Made by a program: the position numbers and the translations under genes
Shown: in pieces, positions 1 through 5,168 of the stretch
Numbering within the stretch: the first letter of the stretch is position 1
Layout: each line of letters begins with the position of its first letter
Source: Thermoplasmata archaeon
GTDB lineage: Archaea > Thermoplasmatota > Thermoplasmata > RBG-16-68-12
Direction: 5' to 3'
Assembly (NCBI GenBank): GCA_021788795.1
Contig: JAJYKG010000152.1
Location: 1 to 5,596, forward strand
Length of the DNA stretch: 5,596 bases
Notes under the pieces: generated by a model
Databases searched by the model: none
What the model was told of the DNA's origin: nothing
What the model saw: only the letters and a program-made list of their open reading frames with translations

Positions 1-1
1 A

Positions 2-493
2 CTAGGTATACTCGTTACCCATCCCGGGGGTCCTGGCCTGCCGTTCGAAATCACCGTCGTCAGCAACACGCCTCTCACCCCGCTCAAGGACCTCGACGAC
101 GTCGCCCTCCTGTTCCTCACGCAGATTGGGTACATCCCGAAGGGTTACGACCCGAAGACGGACGCGAGCTCCGTCCGCGACTCGGTCCCGTACCGCCTTT
201 TCGTCGAATGCCTCCTGGGGCGGATGGACAAGGGATGGACCGTCGAGCAGCTCGCGGCGAAGCTCAAGACCACGAAGGCCACGATCTACCGCCACATCAA
301 CAAGCTGAAGGACATGGACCTCCTCGACGAGGTCAACGTGAGCGAGCGCGGGAGTATGCGCAAGGGCTACCGCATCCGCTACGGCAACCTCTCGAAGGCC
401 TGGAACTTCGTCGAGTCCAATGTCGAGATCGCGATGGAGAACTACCGCAAGACGGTGGACCACATCCAGAAGCTCGCCGAGGCCCGGAGGTGA
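2..493 (+). CDS. Winged helix-turn-helix DNA-binding protein, 5' end not resolved
   Basis: Probable transcription regulator. The frame is open from the window edge to the TGA at 491-493 (163 codons visible). The middle has a typical winged-helix pattern: a helix around WTVEQLAAKL, a turn, a recognition helix around TTKATIYRHINKL (codons near 269-310), then a basic beta wing (RGSMRKGYRIRYG). The last 40 residues (WNFVESNVEIAMENYRKTV...) look like an amphipathic, possibly coiled-coil dimerisation helix. No ATG, GTG or TTG occurs in frame before the ATG at 224, and starting there would lose strongly coding sequence (the stretch beginning PFEITVVSNTPL). The start is therefore either left of the window or the CTG at 38. 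It forms an operon with the next gene, four bases away. Resemblance to ArsR-like archaeal wHTH proteins is by pattern only; ligand and targets are unknown. Confidence 0.8.
   Translation, partial: LGILVTHPGGPGLPFEITVVSNTPLTPLKDLDDVALLFLTQIGYIPKGYDPKTDASSVRDSVPYRLFVECLLGRMDKGWTVEQLAAKLKTTKATIYRHINKLKDMDLLDEVNVSERGSMRKGYRIRYGNLSKAWNFVESNVEIAMENYRKTVDHIQKLAEARR
486..493 (+). promoter_or_regulatory. Shine-Dalgarno site deciding the GTG start at 498
   Basis: GGAGGTGA is a perfect complement of the archaeal 16S rRNA 3' end. It lies four bases before the GTG at 498 and contains the stop codon (TGA, 491-493) of the upstream gene. This fixes the start of the small downstream protein and indicates translational coupling in one transcript. 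It is the only strong Shine-Dalgarno I see, fitting a genome where first genes are leaderless or short-leadered and internal operon genes use ribosome binding sites. Confidence 0.75.
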
Positions 494-497
494 GACG

Positions 498-776
498 GTG
501 CCCGAGGCGGGGATCGTCGCGCTGACCAAAGGGTCCCGGTACCGCATCGAGTCCATGGAGACGCGGGACCGGACGAAGATCACGAAGGGGATCTTCCGCG
601 GGTACGCCGCGATCGGGCCGGACGACGCGGTCGTCCTCGAGCTCGACGAGAGCCACCAGGAGCTCAAAGGGAAGCTCCGCCTCATCCCGCTCCACGTCAT
701 CCTGTCCGTGGACGTGCTCGAGCAGGTCCCCGGGGAGACGCCGCCCCCCGAGAAGCACGGAACCATGTACGGATGA
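498..776 (+). CDS. Small beta-rich conserved hypothetical protein (possible SH3/Sm-like barrel)
   Basis: A 92-residue protein starting at GTG 498, chosen because of the perfect Shine-Dalgarno just before it. Earlier in-frame starts would overlap the wHTH gene. After a short lead comes a compact series of predicted beta strands: KGSRYRIES, then RTKITKGIFRGYAAIG, then DAVVLELDE, then KLRLIPLHVILSVDVL. The tail is proline- and charge-rich (from about residue 78). The pattern of a basic strand, a KG-F-GY turn, a hydrophobic strand, and an RLIP strand leading into V-L-S-V-D is that of a small five-stranded barrel, as in Sm/Lsm or SH3-like folds. I do not recognise a named family with certainty. 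The tight operon with the wHTH protein suggests a joint role, for example a regulatory partner or nucleic-acid binder; this is inference. No catalytic motif, cysteines or membrane segment are visible. Confidence 0.8.
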   Translation: MPEAGIVALTKGSRYRIESMETRDRTKITKGIFRGYAAIGPDDAVVLELDESHQELKGKLRLIPLHVILSVDVLEQVPGETPPPEKHGTMYG

Positions 777-799
777 CGGGTTCTCGACGCCGCTTCGCC

Positions 800-811
800 A
801 AACCTTCATGA
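800..811 (+). promoter_or_regulatory. TATA-like box for the membrane protein gene
   Basis: An AT-richer stretch (AAACCTTCATGA) in otherwise very GC-rich DNA, centred about 28 bases before the ATG at 834. That spacing is what an archaeal TBP site has to a leaderless start. The box is degenerate (CTTCAT rather than TTTATA), so the call is tentative. No Shine-Dalgarno precedes 834, which agrees with leaderless translation. Confidence 0.4.
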
Positions 812-833
812 GCCCCGGCGGCTGGGCGTCCCC

Positions 834-1379
834 ATGAGCGAGACCGCATCCTCCGAGCCCGTGCCCTCCCCGCGAGCCTGGCTGAGGCTCGCCCTCTTCG
901 GATCCTTCGTGTACATCGCCTCGCAGCTCCTGCAGCTCGACCCCGGCGCGGCCTCCCGCGCGACGGGCCTGGGCGCCGCCACCCTGGCGTCCTGGCTGCC
1001 CGTGGTCTCCGGCGCCGGCGCCGTCCTGCTGTTCGCAGGGCTCGTCGCGGCGTTCTGGCGCGTGAACCGGGTCGCGGGCCGCACGGGCGCCGGGGTGCTG
1101 GGCCGGGTCGGCGGCACGCTCGGCGTCTCCCTGCTCGCCGTCTTCAACCTCCTCGCCCTCGCCGGCGCGCTGGGCCTGCACAGCGTCCTCCTGACCGCCC
1201 TGGGCAAGCTCGCGGCCCTCGGCGGACTCCTCGGCACCTTCCTGGCGTTCGCCGGCGTAGTGACGCTGGGCCTGGGACTGACGCACGCGCTCTGGGGGCG
1301 CGGCCCCGAACCCGCGGACGCGGAGGAAGCCGCGGACGTCCGCTCGGAGCTCGGGTCCTCGGGCTACCGGTCCTACTGA
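834..1379 (+). CDS. Four-helix integral membrane protein, function unknown
   Basis: A 181-residue protein with a short polar N-terminus and four likely membrane segments at about residues 16-34, 50-75, 93-115 and 125-154. They are rich in Gly, Ala and Leu. Loops hold the few charges: an RVNRVAGRTG loop after helix 2 is strongly basic and by the positive-inside rule should be cytoplasmic, which places both termini inside. The C-terminal 25 residues are acidic then Ser/Gly/Tyr-rich (about 156-181). I recognise no family, no conserved polar residues in the helices and no enzyme motif. The ATG at 834 is chosen because a TATA-like box lies about 28 bases upstream and the coding pattern begins there. 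It is followed by a GC-rich hairpin and then by elp3, which has its own promoter, so it is probably monocistronic. Confidence 0.75.
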   Translation: MSETASSEPVPSPRAWLRLALFGSFVYIASQLLQLDPGAASRATGLGAATLASWLPVVSGAGAVLLFAGLVAAFWRVNRVAGRTGAGVLGRVGGTLGVSLLAVFNLLALAGALGLHSVLLTALGKLAALGGLLGTFLAFAGVVTLGLGLTHALWGRGPEPADAEEAADVRSELGSSGYRSY

Positions 1380-1383
1380 GCCC

Positions 1384-1405
1384 TGCGGCCCGGGAGGGGG
1401 CCGCG
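1384..1405 (+). other. GC-rich hairpin just after the membrane protein stop
   Basis: GCGGCCC (1385-1391) and GGGCCGC (1398-1404) form a perfect 7-bp stem with a six-base GGGAGG loop, plus a possible U-G closing pair at 1384/1405. It begins five bases after the TGA of the membrane protein gene. There is no T-tract after it, so it is not a classical terminator; archaeal terminators usually rely on U-tracts. It may protect a 3' end, or be chance in GC-rich DNA. I saw no gene or RNA in the rest of the gap up to the elp3 promoter (1406-1520). Confidence 0.35.
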
Positions 1406-1521
1406 CACGCGAGATCGAGGGCGGAGACGGGACCCGCGATCGCCGGGACCGCCGCCAGGCTCCTGCACCGGACCCTCGCGCGGGCCACGCCGCGGAAGGT
1501 ACCGAGCCGTTCGCGTTCCGG

Positions 1522-1532
1522 AGGCTTTATGG
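1522..1532 (+). promoter_or_regulatory. TATA box of elp3
   Basis: AGGCTTTATGG gives a CTTTAT core centred about 34 bases before the ATG at 1562, the only AT-rich patch in the preceding 140 bases. Transcription would begin near 1552-1556, leaving a leader under ten bases. The box contains the in-frame ATG at 1529, which argues that 1529 is not the translation start. Confidence 0.55.
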
Positions 1533-1561
1533 AGGCGGGCGCGGTCTTGGCGCGAGCGACC

Positions 1562-3115
1562 ATGGCCGCGGTGCCGCGGGAGGCGGCGTTCTACCAGGAC
1601 CTCCTGGCCACGCTGGGCGCGCAGCCTCCGGCGACGAAGGCCGAGCTGCACGTCACCAAGCTCCGTCTCGCGCGCGCCCATGGACTGGACGGCATCCCGA
1701 GCGACTCCTCGATCCTGGCCCGCCTTCCGGAGGGCGAGCGGGGCCGGTACGAGGACCTCCTGCGTGTGAAGCCCGCGCGGACCGCGAGCGGCGTCGCGGT
1801 GGTCACGGTCATGACCGCCCCGCACGCCTGCCCGCACGGCGTGTGCATCTACTGCCCGGGAGGCCCTCGGTTCCACACGCCGCAGTCGTACACGGGGACG
1901 GAGCCCGCGGCGCGCCGGGCCGCGGAGCACGGGTACGACCCGCACGCGCAGACCCTCGCCCGGATCCGCGCCTTGCGGGAGATCGGTCACCGGACGGACA
2001 AGGTGGACCTCATCCTCCTGGGCGGCACGTTCACCTCGATGGAGGAGGGCTACAAGGAGTGGTTCGTGAAGGGGTGCCTGGACGCCATGAACGGCTCCGT
2101 GTCGGGCTCGCTCGACGAGTCCCAGGCCGCCAACGAGTCCGCCGCCGTGCGCTGCATCGGTCTCACCGTGGAGACGAAGCCCGACTGCTTCCTCGGGGGC
2201 GAGGTCGAGCACTCCCTGGGTCTCGGCGTCACCCGGGTCGAACTCGGGCTGCAGTCCACCCACGACGACATCCTGGAGCGGGTCCACCGCGGCCACACGG
2301 ACGCCCAGAGCCGCGCGGCCCTCGCCCGCGCGAAGGCCGCGGGCCTCAAGGTCGGCGTGCACATGATGCCCGGCCTGCCCGGCTCCGACCTGGACCGCGA
2401 CCTCGAGTCCTTCCGCCTCCTCTTCGACGACCCGGCCTACCGCCCCGACTTCCTCAAGATCTACCCGACCCTCGTGCTCGAGGGCACCGCGCTGCACGAG
2501 ATGTGGTCCCACGGGCTCTACGCGCCCCTCTCCCTGGAGGACGCGGTGGACCGGGTCGCCCGGGTGAAGGCGATCCTCCCGCCCTGGTGCCGGCTGCAGC
2601 GCGTGCAGCGCGAGATCGGTGCGCCGCAGATCCGCGGCGGCCCGACGAAAGGGGACCTCCGGACCCTCGCGCGAGAGCGCCTCCGATCCTGGGGGCTCGA
2701 GTGCCGGTGCGTGCGCTGCCGCGAGGTGGGCTTCCGGGGCGTGGAGCCGCGCCCCGAGGCGGTCCGCCTCCTTCGCGAGGACTACGAGTCCTCCGGCGGC
2801 CACGAGGTCTTCCTGAGCCTGGAGGACCCGGGCCGCGACGTGCTCGTGGCCTACGCGAGGCTCCGCATCGACGCGGCCGGCGCCACGATCCGGGAGCTCA
2901 AGGTCTTCGGGCGGCTCGTGCCCCTCCACGAGTCGCCCGCGGGCCGGTGGCAGCATCGCGGCTTCGGGCGGCGGCTCATGGAGAAAGCGGCGTCGGTCGC
3001 CCGCGACGAGTTCCGTGCCTCGCGGATGCGCGTCACCTCGGGCGTGGGCGTCCGCGCGTACTACCGCTCCCTGGGCTTCCGTCTCGAGAAAACGTACATG
3101 GTCCGCGAGCTCTGA
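1562..3115 (+). CDS. elp3: Elp3 family tRNA uridine(34) acetyltransferase, archaeal stand-alone type
   Basis: Predicted to carry out the first step of carboxymethyl-type modification of wobble uridine 34 in tRNA, using a radical-SAM centre to attach an acetyl-CoA-derived group. The protein has 517 residues, the usual family length. Visible parts in order: an N-terminal helical tRNA-binding region; the radical-SAM cluster motif CPHGVCIYCPGG (C90, C95, C98); the LILLGGTFTS strand; GLTVETKPD (about 200-208); GLQSTHDDIL; MMPGLPGSD; FLKIYPTLV; the REIGAPQIRGG loop; a zinc-binding CRCVRC (C381, C383, C386); and a GNAT domain with the acetyl-CoA loop QHRGFG (464-469) and the GVRAYYRSLGF end. ATG 1562 is preferred over the in-frame ATG at 1529, which lies inside the promoter. 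The ETRPD motif usual in the family reads ETKPD here (K206), a conservative change. Archaeal Elp3 works without the other Elongator subunits, and none is encoded here. The stop abuts the stop of the convergent GTPase gene. Confidence 0.96.
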   Translation: MAAVPREAAFYQDLLATLGAQPPATKAELHVTKLRLARAHGLDGIPSDSSILARLPEGERGRYEDLLRVKPARTASGVAVVTVMTAPHACPHGVCIYCPGGPRFHTPQSYTGTEPAARRAAEHGYDPHAQTLARIRALREIGHRTDKVDLILLGGTFTSMEEGYKEWFVKGCLDAMNGSVSGSLDESQAANESAAVRCIGLTVETKPDCFLGGEVEHSLGLGVTRVELGLQSTHDDILERVHRGHTDAQSRAALARAKAAGLKVGVHMMPGLPGSDLDRDLESFRLLFDDPAYRPDFLKIYPTLVLEGTALHEMWSHGLYAPLSLEDAVDRVARVKAILPPWCRLQRVQREIGAPQIRGGPTKGDLRTLARERLRSWGLECRCVRCREVGFRGVEPRPEAVRLLREDYESSGGHEVFLSLEDPGRDVLVAYARLRIDAAGATIRELKVFGRLVPLHESPAGRWQHRGFGRRLMEKAASVARDEFRASRMRVTSGVGVRAYYRSLGFRLEKTYMVREL

Positions 3116-3937
3116 CTAGGAGATCTCTTTAATCCAGCCGAGCCGCTTGAGCTTGCTCGCCTCGACGTCCGCGGCGTTCCGGAACGAGCTCTCGGCCTCC
3201 GCGAGGTACTCGACCGCGAGGACGAGCCCCTGGACGGAGGGGGCCTTCGCGTCCACGCCGGCCCTCTGGACCTGCTGGCGCACGATGGGCATCGCGGCCT
3301 CCTGGCCGCCCATCGCGTCGCATGCGTCCATCATGATCTGGTCGCACACCGCGATGAGCTCGGTCGGCGTATCCTCCTCGACGATCTCTCCCCGGCGGAC
3401 CCGCGACTCCACCTCGAGGACGACCGCCTTGGCGAGGCACGCGAACGACGCCTCGACGCTCTCGCCCGTCTTCGCCGAGCTCAGGAACCCTGTGATCCGG
3501 AGCTCCTCCATCGCGTCCTCGAGCTCCTCCCGCGCGCGCGTGCGGTCCTTCACGAGGTCGACCTTGTTGCCCACGAGGACCAGGGGGACGGGCTTGGCGA
3601 TCGCGATGAGGCGGGGGATCCAGTACTCCTTCACGGAGCGCAGCGTGTCCACCCGCGACACGTCATAGACGAGGAGCGCGCCCTTCGCGCCCTGGAAGGA
3701 GCTCTCCTGGATGTTCTTGTATCCCTTCTGCCCGAGGACGTCCCAGATCATGAACGTGACATCGACGACCTTGCCCGGCGACTCGATGCGGAGGTCCTTC
3801 TTCGTGACCTTCGTCCCGATCGTCGTGATGTAGTCGTCGGAGAACTTGTCCACGACGAACCGGCGGATGAGGGACGTCTTGCCGACGGCGCCGTCGCCCA
3901 AGAGGACGACTTTGCGCTTGATCCGTTCATCGGCCAT
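3116..3937 (-). CDS. Rab/Ras-like small GTPase with C-terminal extension domain
   Basis: A cytoplasmic GTP-dependent switch of 273 residues. All GTP-binding motifs are present: P-loop GDGAVGKT (G14-T21), switch I with TTIGT (T39), switch II WDVLGQKGY (D66, G69, Q70), NKVD (124-127) and SAK (154-156). The presumed catalytic glutamine is kept; the Rab consensus WDTAGQ is changed to WDVLGQ. The G domain ends near residue 175. About 98 further residues form a helical extension: a charged linker (RRGEIVEEDTP), a helix with DQIMMDACDAMGGQEAAMP, a segment RQQVQRAGVDAKAPS, and a helix with LVLAVEYLAEAESSF. I do not recognise this domain. There is no C-terminal cysteine, so no prenyl anchor of the eukaryotic kind. 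The ATG at 3937 lies 33 bases after a TATA box. Upstream on the same strand is a membrane protein with a GTPase-associated type of cytoplasmic domain, suggesting a signalling pair. Confidence 0.93.
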   Translation of the reverse strand: MADERIKRKVVLLGDGAVGKTSLIRRFVVDKFSDDYITTIGTKVTKKDLRIESPGKVVDVTFMIWDVLGQKGYKNIQESSFQGAKGALLVYDVSRVDTLRSVKEYWIPRLIAIAKPVPLVLVGNKVDLVKDRTRAREELEDAMEELRITGFLSSAKTGESVEASFACLAKAVVLEVESRVRRGEIVEEDTPTELIAVCDQIMMDACDAMGGQEAAMPIVRQQVQRAGVDAKAPSVQGLVLAVEYLAEAESSFRNAADVEASKLKRLGWIKEIS

Positions 3938-3966
3938 GATGCGCGCGGTCGGATGCAGGGCGCCCG

Positions 3967-3982
3967 CTTATAACGCTTTTCC
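3967..3982 (-). promoter_or_regulatory. BRE and TATA box of the Rab-like GTPase gene
   Basis: Read on the - strand, GGAAAAGCGTTATAAG combines a purine-rich BRE-like stretch with a TTATAA core (3968-3973), in a gap of 75 bases between the two genes. The core is centred about 33 bases before the ATG at 3937, predicting a leader of about eight bases. It indicates that the GTPase can be transcribed independently of the membrane protein gene upstream. Confidence 0.65.
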
Positions 3983-4012
3983 GCTGGGACTCAGGGCTGC
4001 GAACACTCCGAC

Positions 4013-5062
4013 TCACGCGGCGGTGCGCGGTCCGGTGCGCAGGAATCGCTGGCCGATGAGGTCGACCTTAGGGAACAGGTCCACGTTGCCGTTCCAGTCC
4101 GCGAGGACGGACGCGTTCGACCGCTCGAACTCCTGCACGGTCAGCTGGAGCTTCTTCGGAAGGCCGTTGAGGTAACGGCCCGTCACGACCGCCGCGAGCA
4201 CGGAGTGCGTGCCCCGGGCGAGGAGGACGCGCTGGCTGCCGAACCGGAGCTGCTCCAGAGGAGCGTCCTCGTCGTGATGGGACTTCCACGTGTCCCGGAC
4301 GAACTCCTGGAGGACCGTGAGCATACCGCTCATGATGTCACTGTCGTGGATGCTCCCCTCGTCGCGCGCCCAGTGGCGGATGAGCATGCCGCTGTCGTGC
4401 ATGAGGTAGAGTTCCTCGAGCTTCGCGCGGCGAATCACATAGGCGCCCGCGCCGATCGCTCCCGCGCTCCCGACGCCCAAGATGGCCGCGGGCAGGAGGG
4501 CCACGGTGGGCGGCGGCGGGGGCGGCACGTAGTTCAGGGCGAAGGAGACCGTCCGGACGATCGTCCACGGGGAGTCGCCCAGGTTGTCCGTGTACACCAC
4601 GAGGGCCGAGAAGGAGCCGAAGACCGTGTCGTCGGGGTTCGTCGTCAGGTTGCGCTGGACGGCGGGCGCGATGTATGCGGTGTAGTTGAAGTACGCCGTG
4701 CCGCTCACGTTGCTCTGCCGCTGGCCCTGCATGCCGCCCGCGGGGCCGTCCGCGGCCCATGCCAGTTCGGGCCCGAGGGTCACGTTCGCGGTCATGTTCT
4801 GCGCCCAGTAGGCGAAGCTCCCGTTGCCGACGAGCGGGTCCAGCTGGAGCGTGATCTCCACCGCGGGAGAGTGCGCGTCGTTGATCAGGACGGTGAGACC
4901 GTACGACGAGCGGGGAGGCGAGGCCGTGGCCGCGGGCGCGAGGAACAGGAGCAGCGCTGCGAGGACGGACGTGACCGTAAGAGCGAGGACGCTCCTCGCG
5001 GTGCAAGCGCGGACCTGCTTGATCAGGGACTGCCCCCCAACGAAGGCTCCGTACGGAGCCAC
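4013..5062 (-). CDS. Receptor-like membrane protein with cytoplasmic longin/roadblock-like domain
   Basis: A 349-residue protein built like a sensor. Residues 1-24 are basic, 25-41 are a hydrophobic signal core, and a cleavage-type ATAS lies near 44-48. Residues 48-179 form a Ser/Thr/Asn/aromatic-rich beta-type outer domain with six N-glycosylation sequons (N80, N89, N93, N118, N126, N138). A run of six prolines (180-185) leads into a transmembrane helix (about 187-209) followed by the basic stop RRAK. The cytoplasmic part (213-336) runs LEELYLMHDSGMLIRHW, DIMSGMLTVLQEFVRD, LRFGSQRVLLARG, VLAAVV and a WNG near 323; this order of strands and helices is that of profilin-fold longin/roadblock-like sensor domains. 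GTG 5062 is the first start after an in-frame TAG (5093-5095) and fits the TATA box. The GTPase gene follows 75 bases later on the same strand. The ligand is unknown, and the domain assignment is by pattern, without a search. Confidence 0.85.
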   Translation of the reverse strand: MAPYGAFVGGQSLIKQVRACTARSVLALTVTSVLAALLLFLAPAATASPPRSSYGLTVLINDAHSPAVEITLQLDPLVGNGSFAYWAQNMTANVTLGPELAWAADGPAGGMQGQRQSNVSGTAYFNYTAYIAPAVQRNLTTNPDDTVFGSFSALVVYTDNLGDSPWTIVRTVSFALNYVPPPPPPTVALLPAAILGVGSAGAIGAGAYVIRRAKLEELYLMHDSGMLIRHWARDEGSIHDSDIMSGMLTVLQEFVRDTWKSHHDEDAPLEQLRFGSQRVLLARGTHSVLAAVVTGRYLNGLPKKLQLTVQEFERSNASVLADWNGNVDLFPKVDLIGQRFLRTGPRTAA

Positions 5063-5093
5063 CGACGGCGAACGTGATGATTCGTGACCGGCC

Positions 5094-5104
5094 TATTTAT
5101 AACT
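5094..5104 (-). promoter_or_regulatory. TATA box of the receptor-like gene
   Basis: On the - strand the sequence AGTTATAAATA is a near-ideal archaeal TATA box, centred about 36 bases before the GTG start at 5062. Transcription would begin near 5070-5073, giving a leader of about ten bases. There is no Shine-Dalgarno in that leader. It is the strongest promoter in the window by match. TTCGTGA words flank it (5081-5087 and 5151-5157). Confidence 0.7.
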
Positions 5105-5152
5105 GATAGTCAAGACACGACGATCTGGGAATGACGGGGCCCGACGGCGGTT

Positions 5153-5165
5153 CGTGATAATCACG
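5153..5165. repeat. 13-bp perfect palindrome, possible operator
   Basis: CGTGAT-A-ATCACG is a perfect 6+1+6 inverted repeat, three bases after the stop of the right-edge gene and about 50 bases upstream of the TATA box of the receptor-like gene. Its half-site (CGTGAT) recurs at 5073-5078, near the predicted transcription start, and as CGTGAC at 5083-5088. This layout is what a dimeric DNA-binding regulator would use. It could alternatively form a short 3' hairpin of the upstream gene. No regulator is known to bind it. Confidence 0.4.
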
Positions 5166-5168
5166 CGG

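Noticed and set aside
420..497. N-terminal extension of the small protein from ATG 420
   Set aside because: It would overlap the coding end of the wHTH gene and gives an Arg/Thr-rich stretch; the perfect Shine-Dalgarno at 486-493 points to GTG 498.
333..1286. Long - strand open frame across the wHTH, small protein and membrane protein genes
   Set aside because: It overlaps three better-supported + strand genes, and its product is a Q/G/A/R-rich composition artefact.
1380..1521. Possible structured RNA gene in the gap before elp3
   Set aside because: Only one short hairpin is evident, no tRNA cloverleaf or conserved RNA motif could be found, and GC-rich DNA gives such stems by chance.
1529..1561. 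Upstream in-frame ATG as the elp3 start
   Set aside because: The ATG lies inside the TATA-like box, and the eleven added residues do not resemble the Elp3 N-terminus; ATG 1562 fits both promoter spacing and family length.
1373..2956. Long open frame of 527 codons on the - strand opposite elp3
   Set aside because: It is the antisense shadow of a clear Elp3 coding frame in GC-rich DNA; the translation is low-complexity R/G/A/V-rich and has no recognisable motif.
4205..5077. + strand open frame opposite the receptor-like gene
   Set aside because: It is R/G/V/H-rich with no domain pattern, while the opposite strand encodes a signal peptide, a transmembrane helix and a structured domain.
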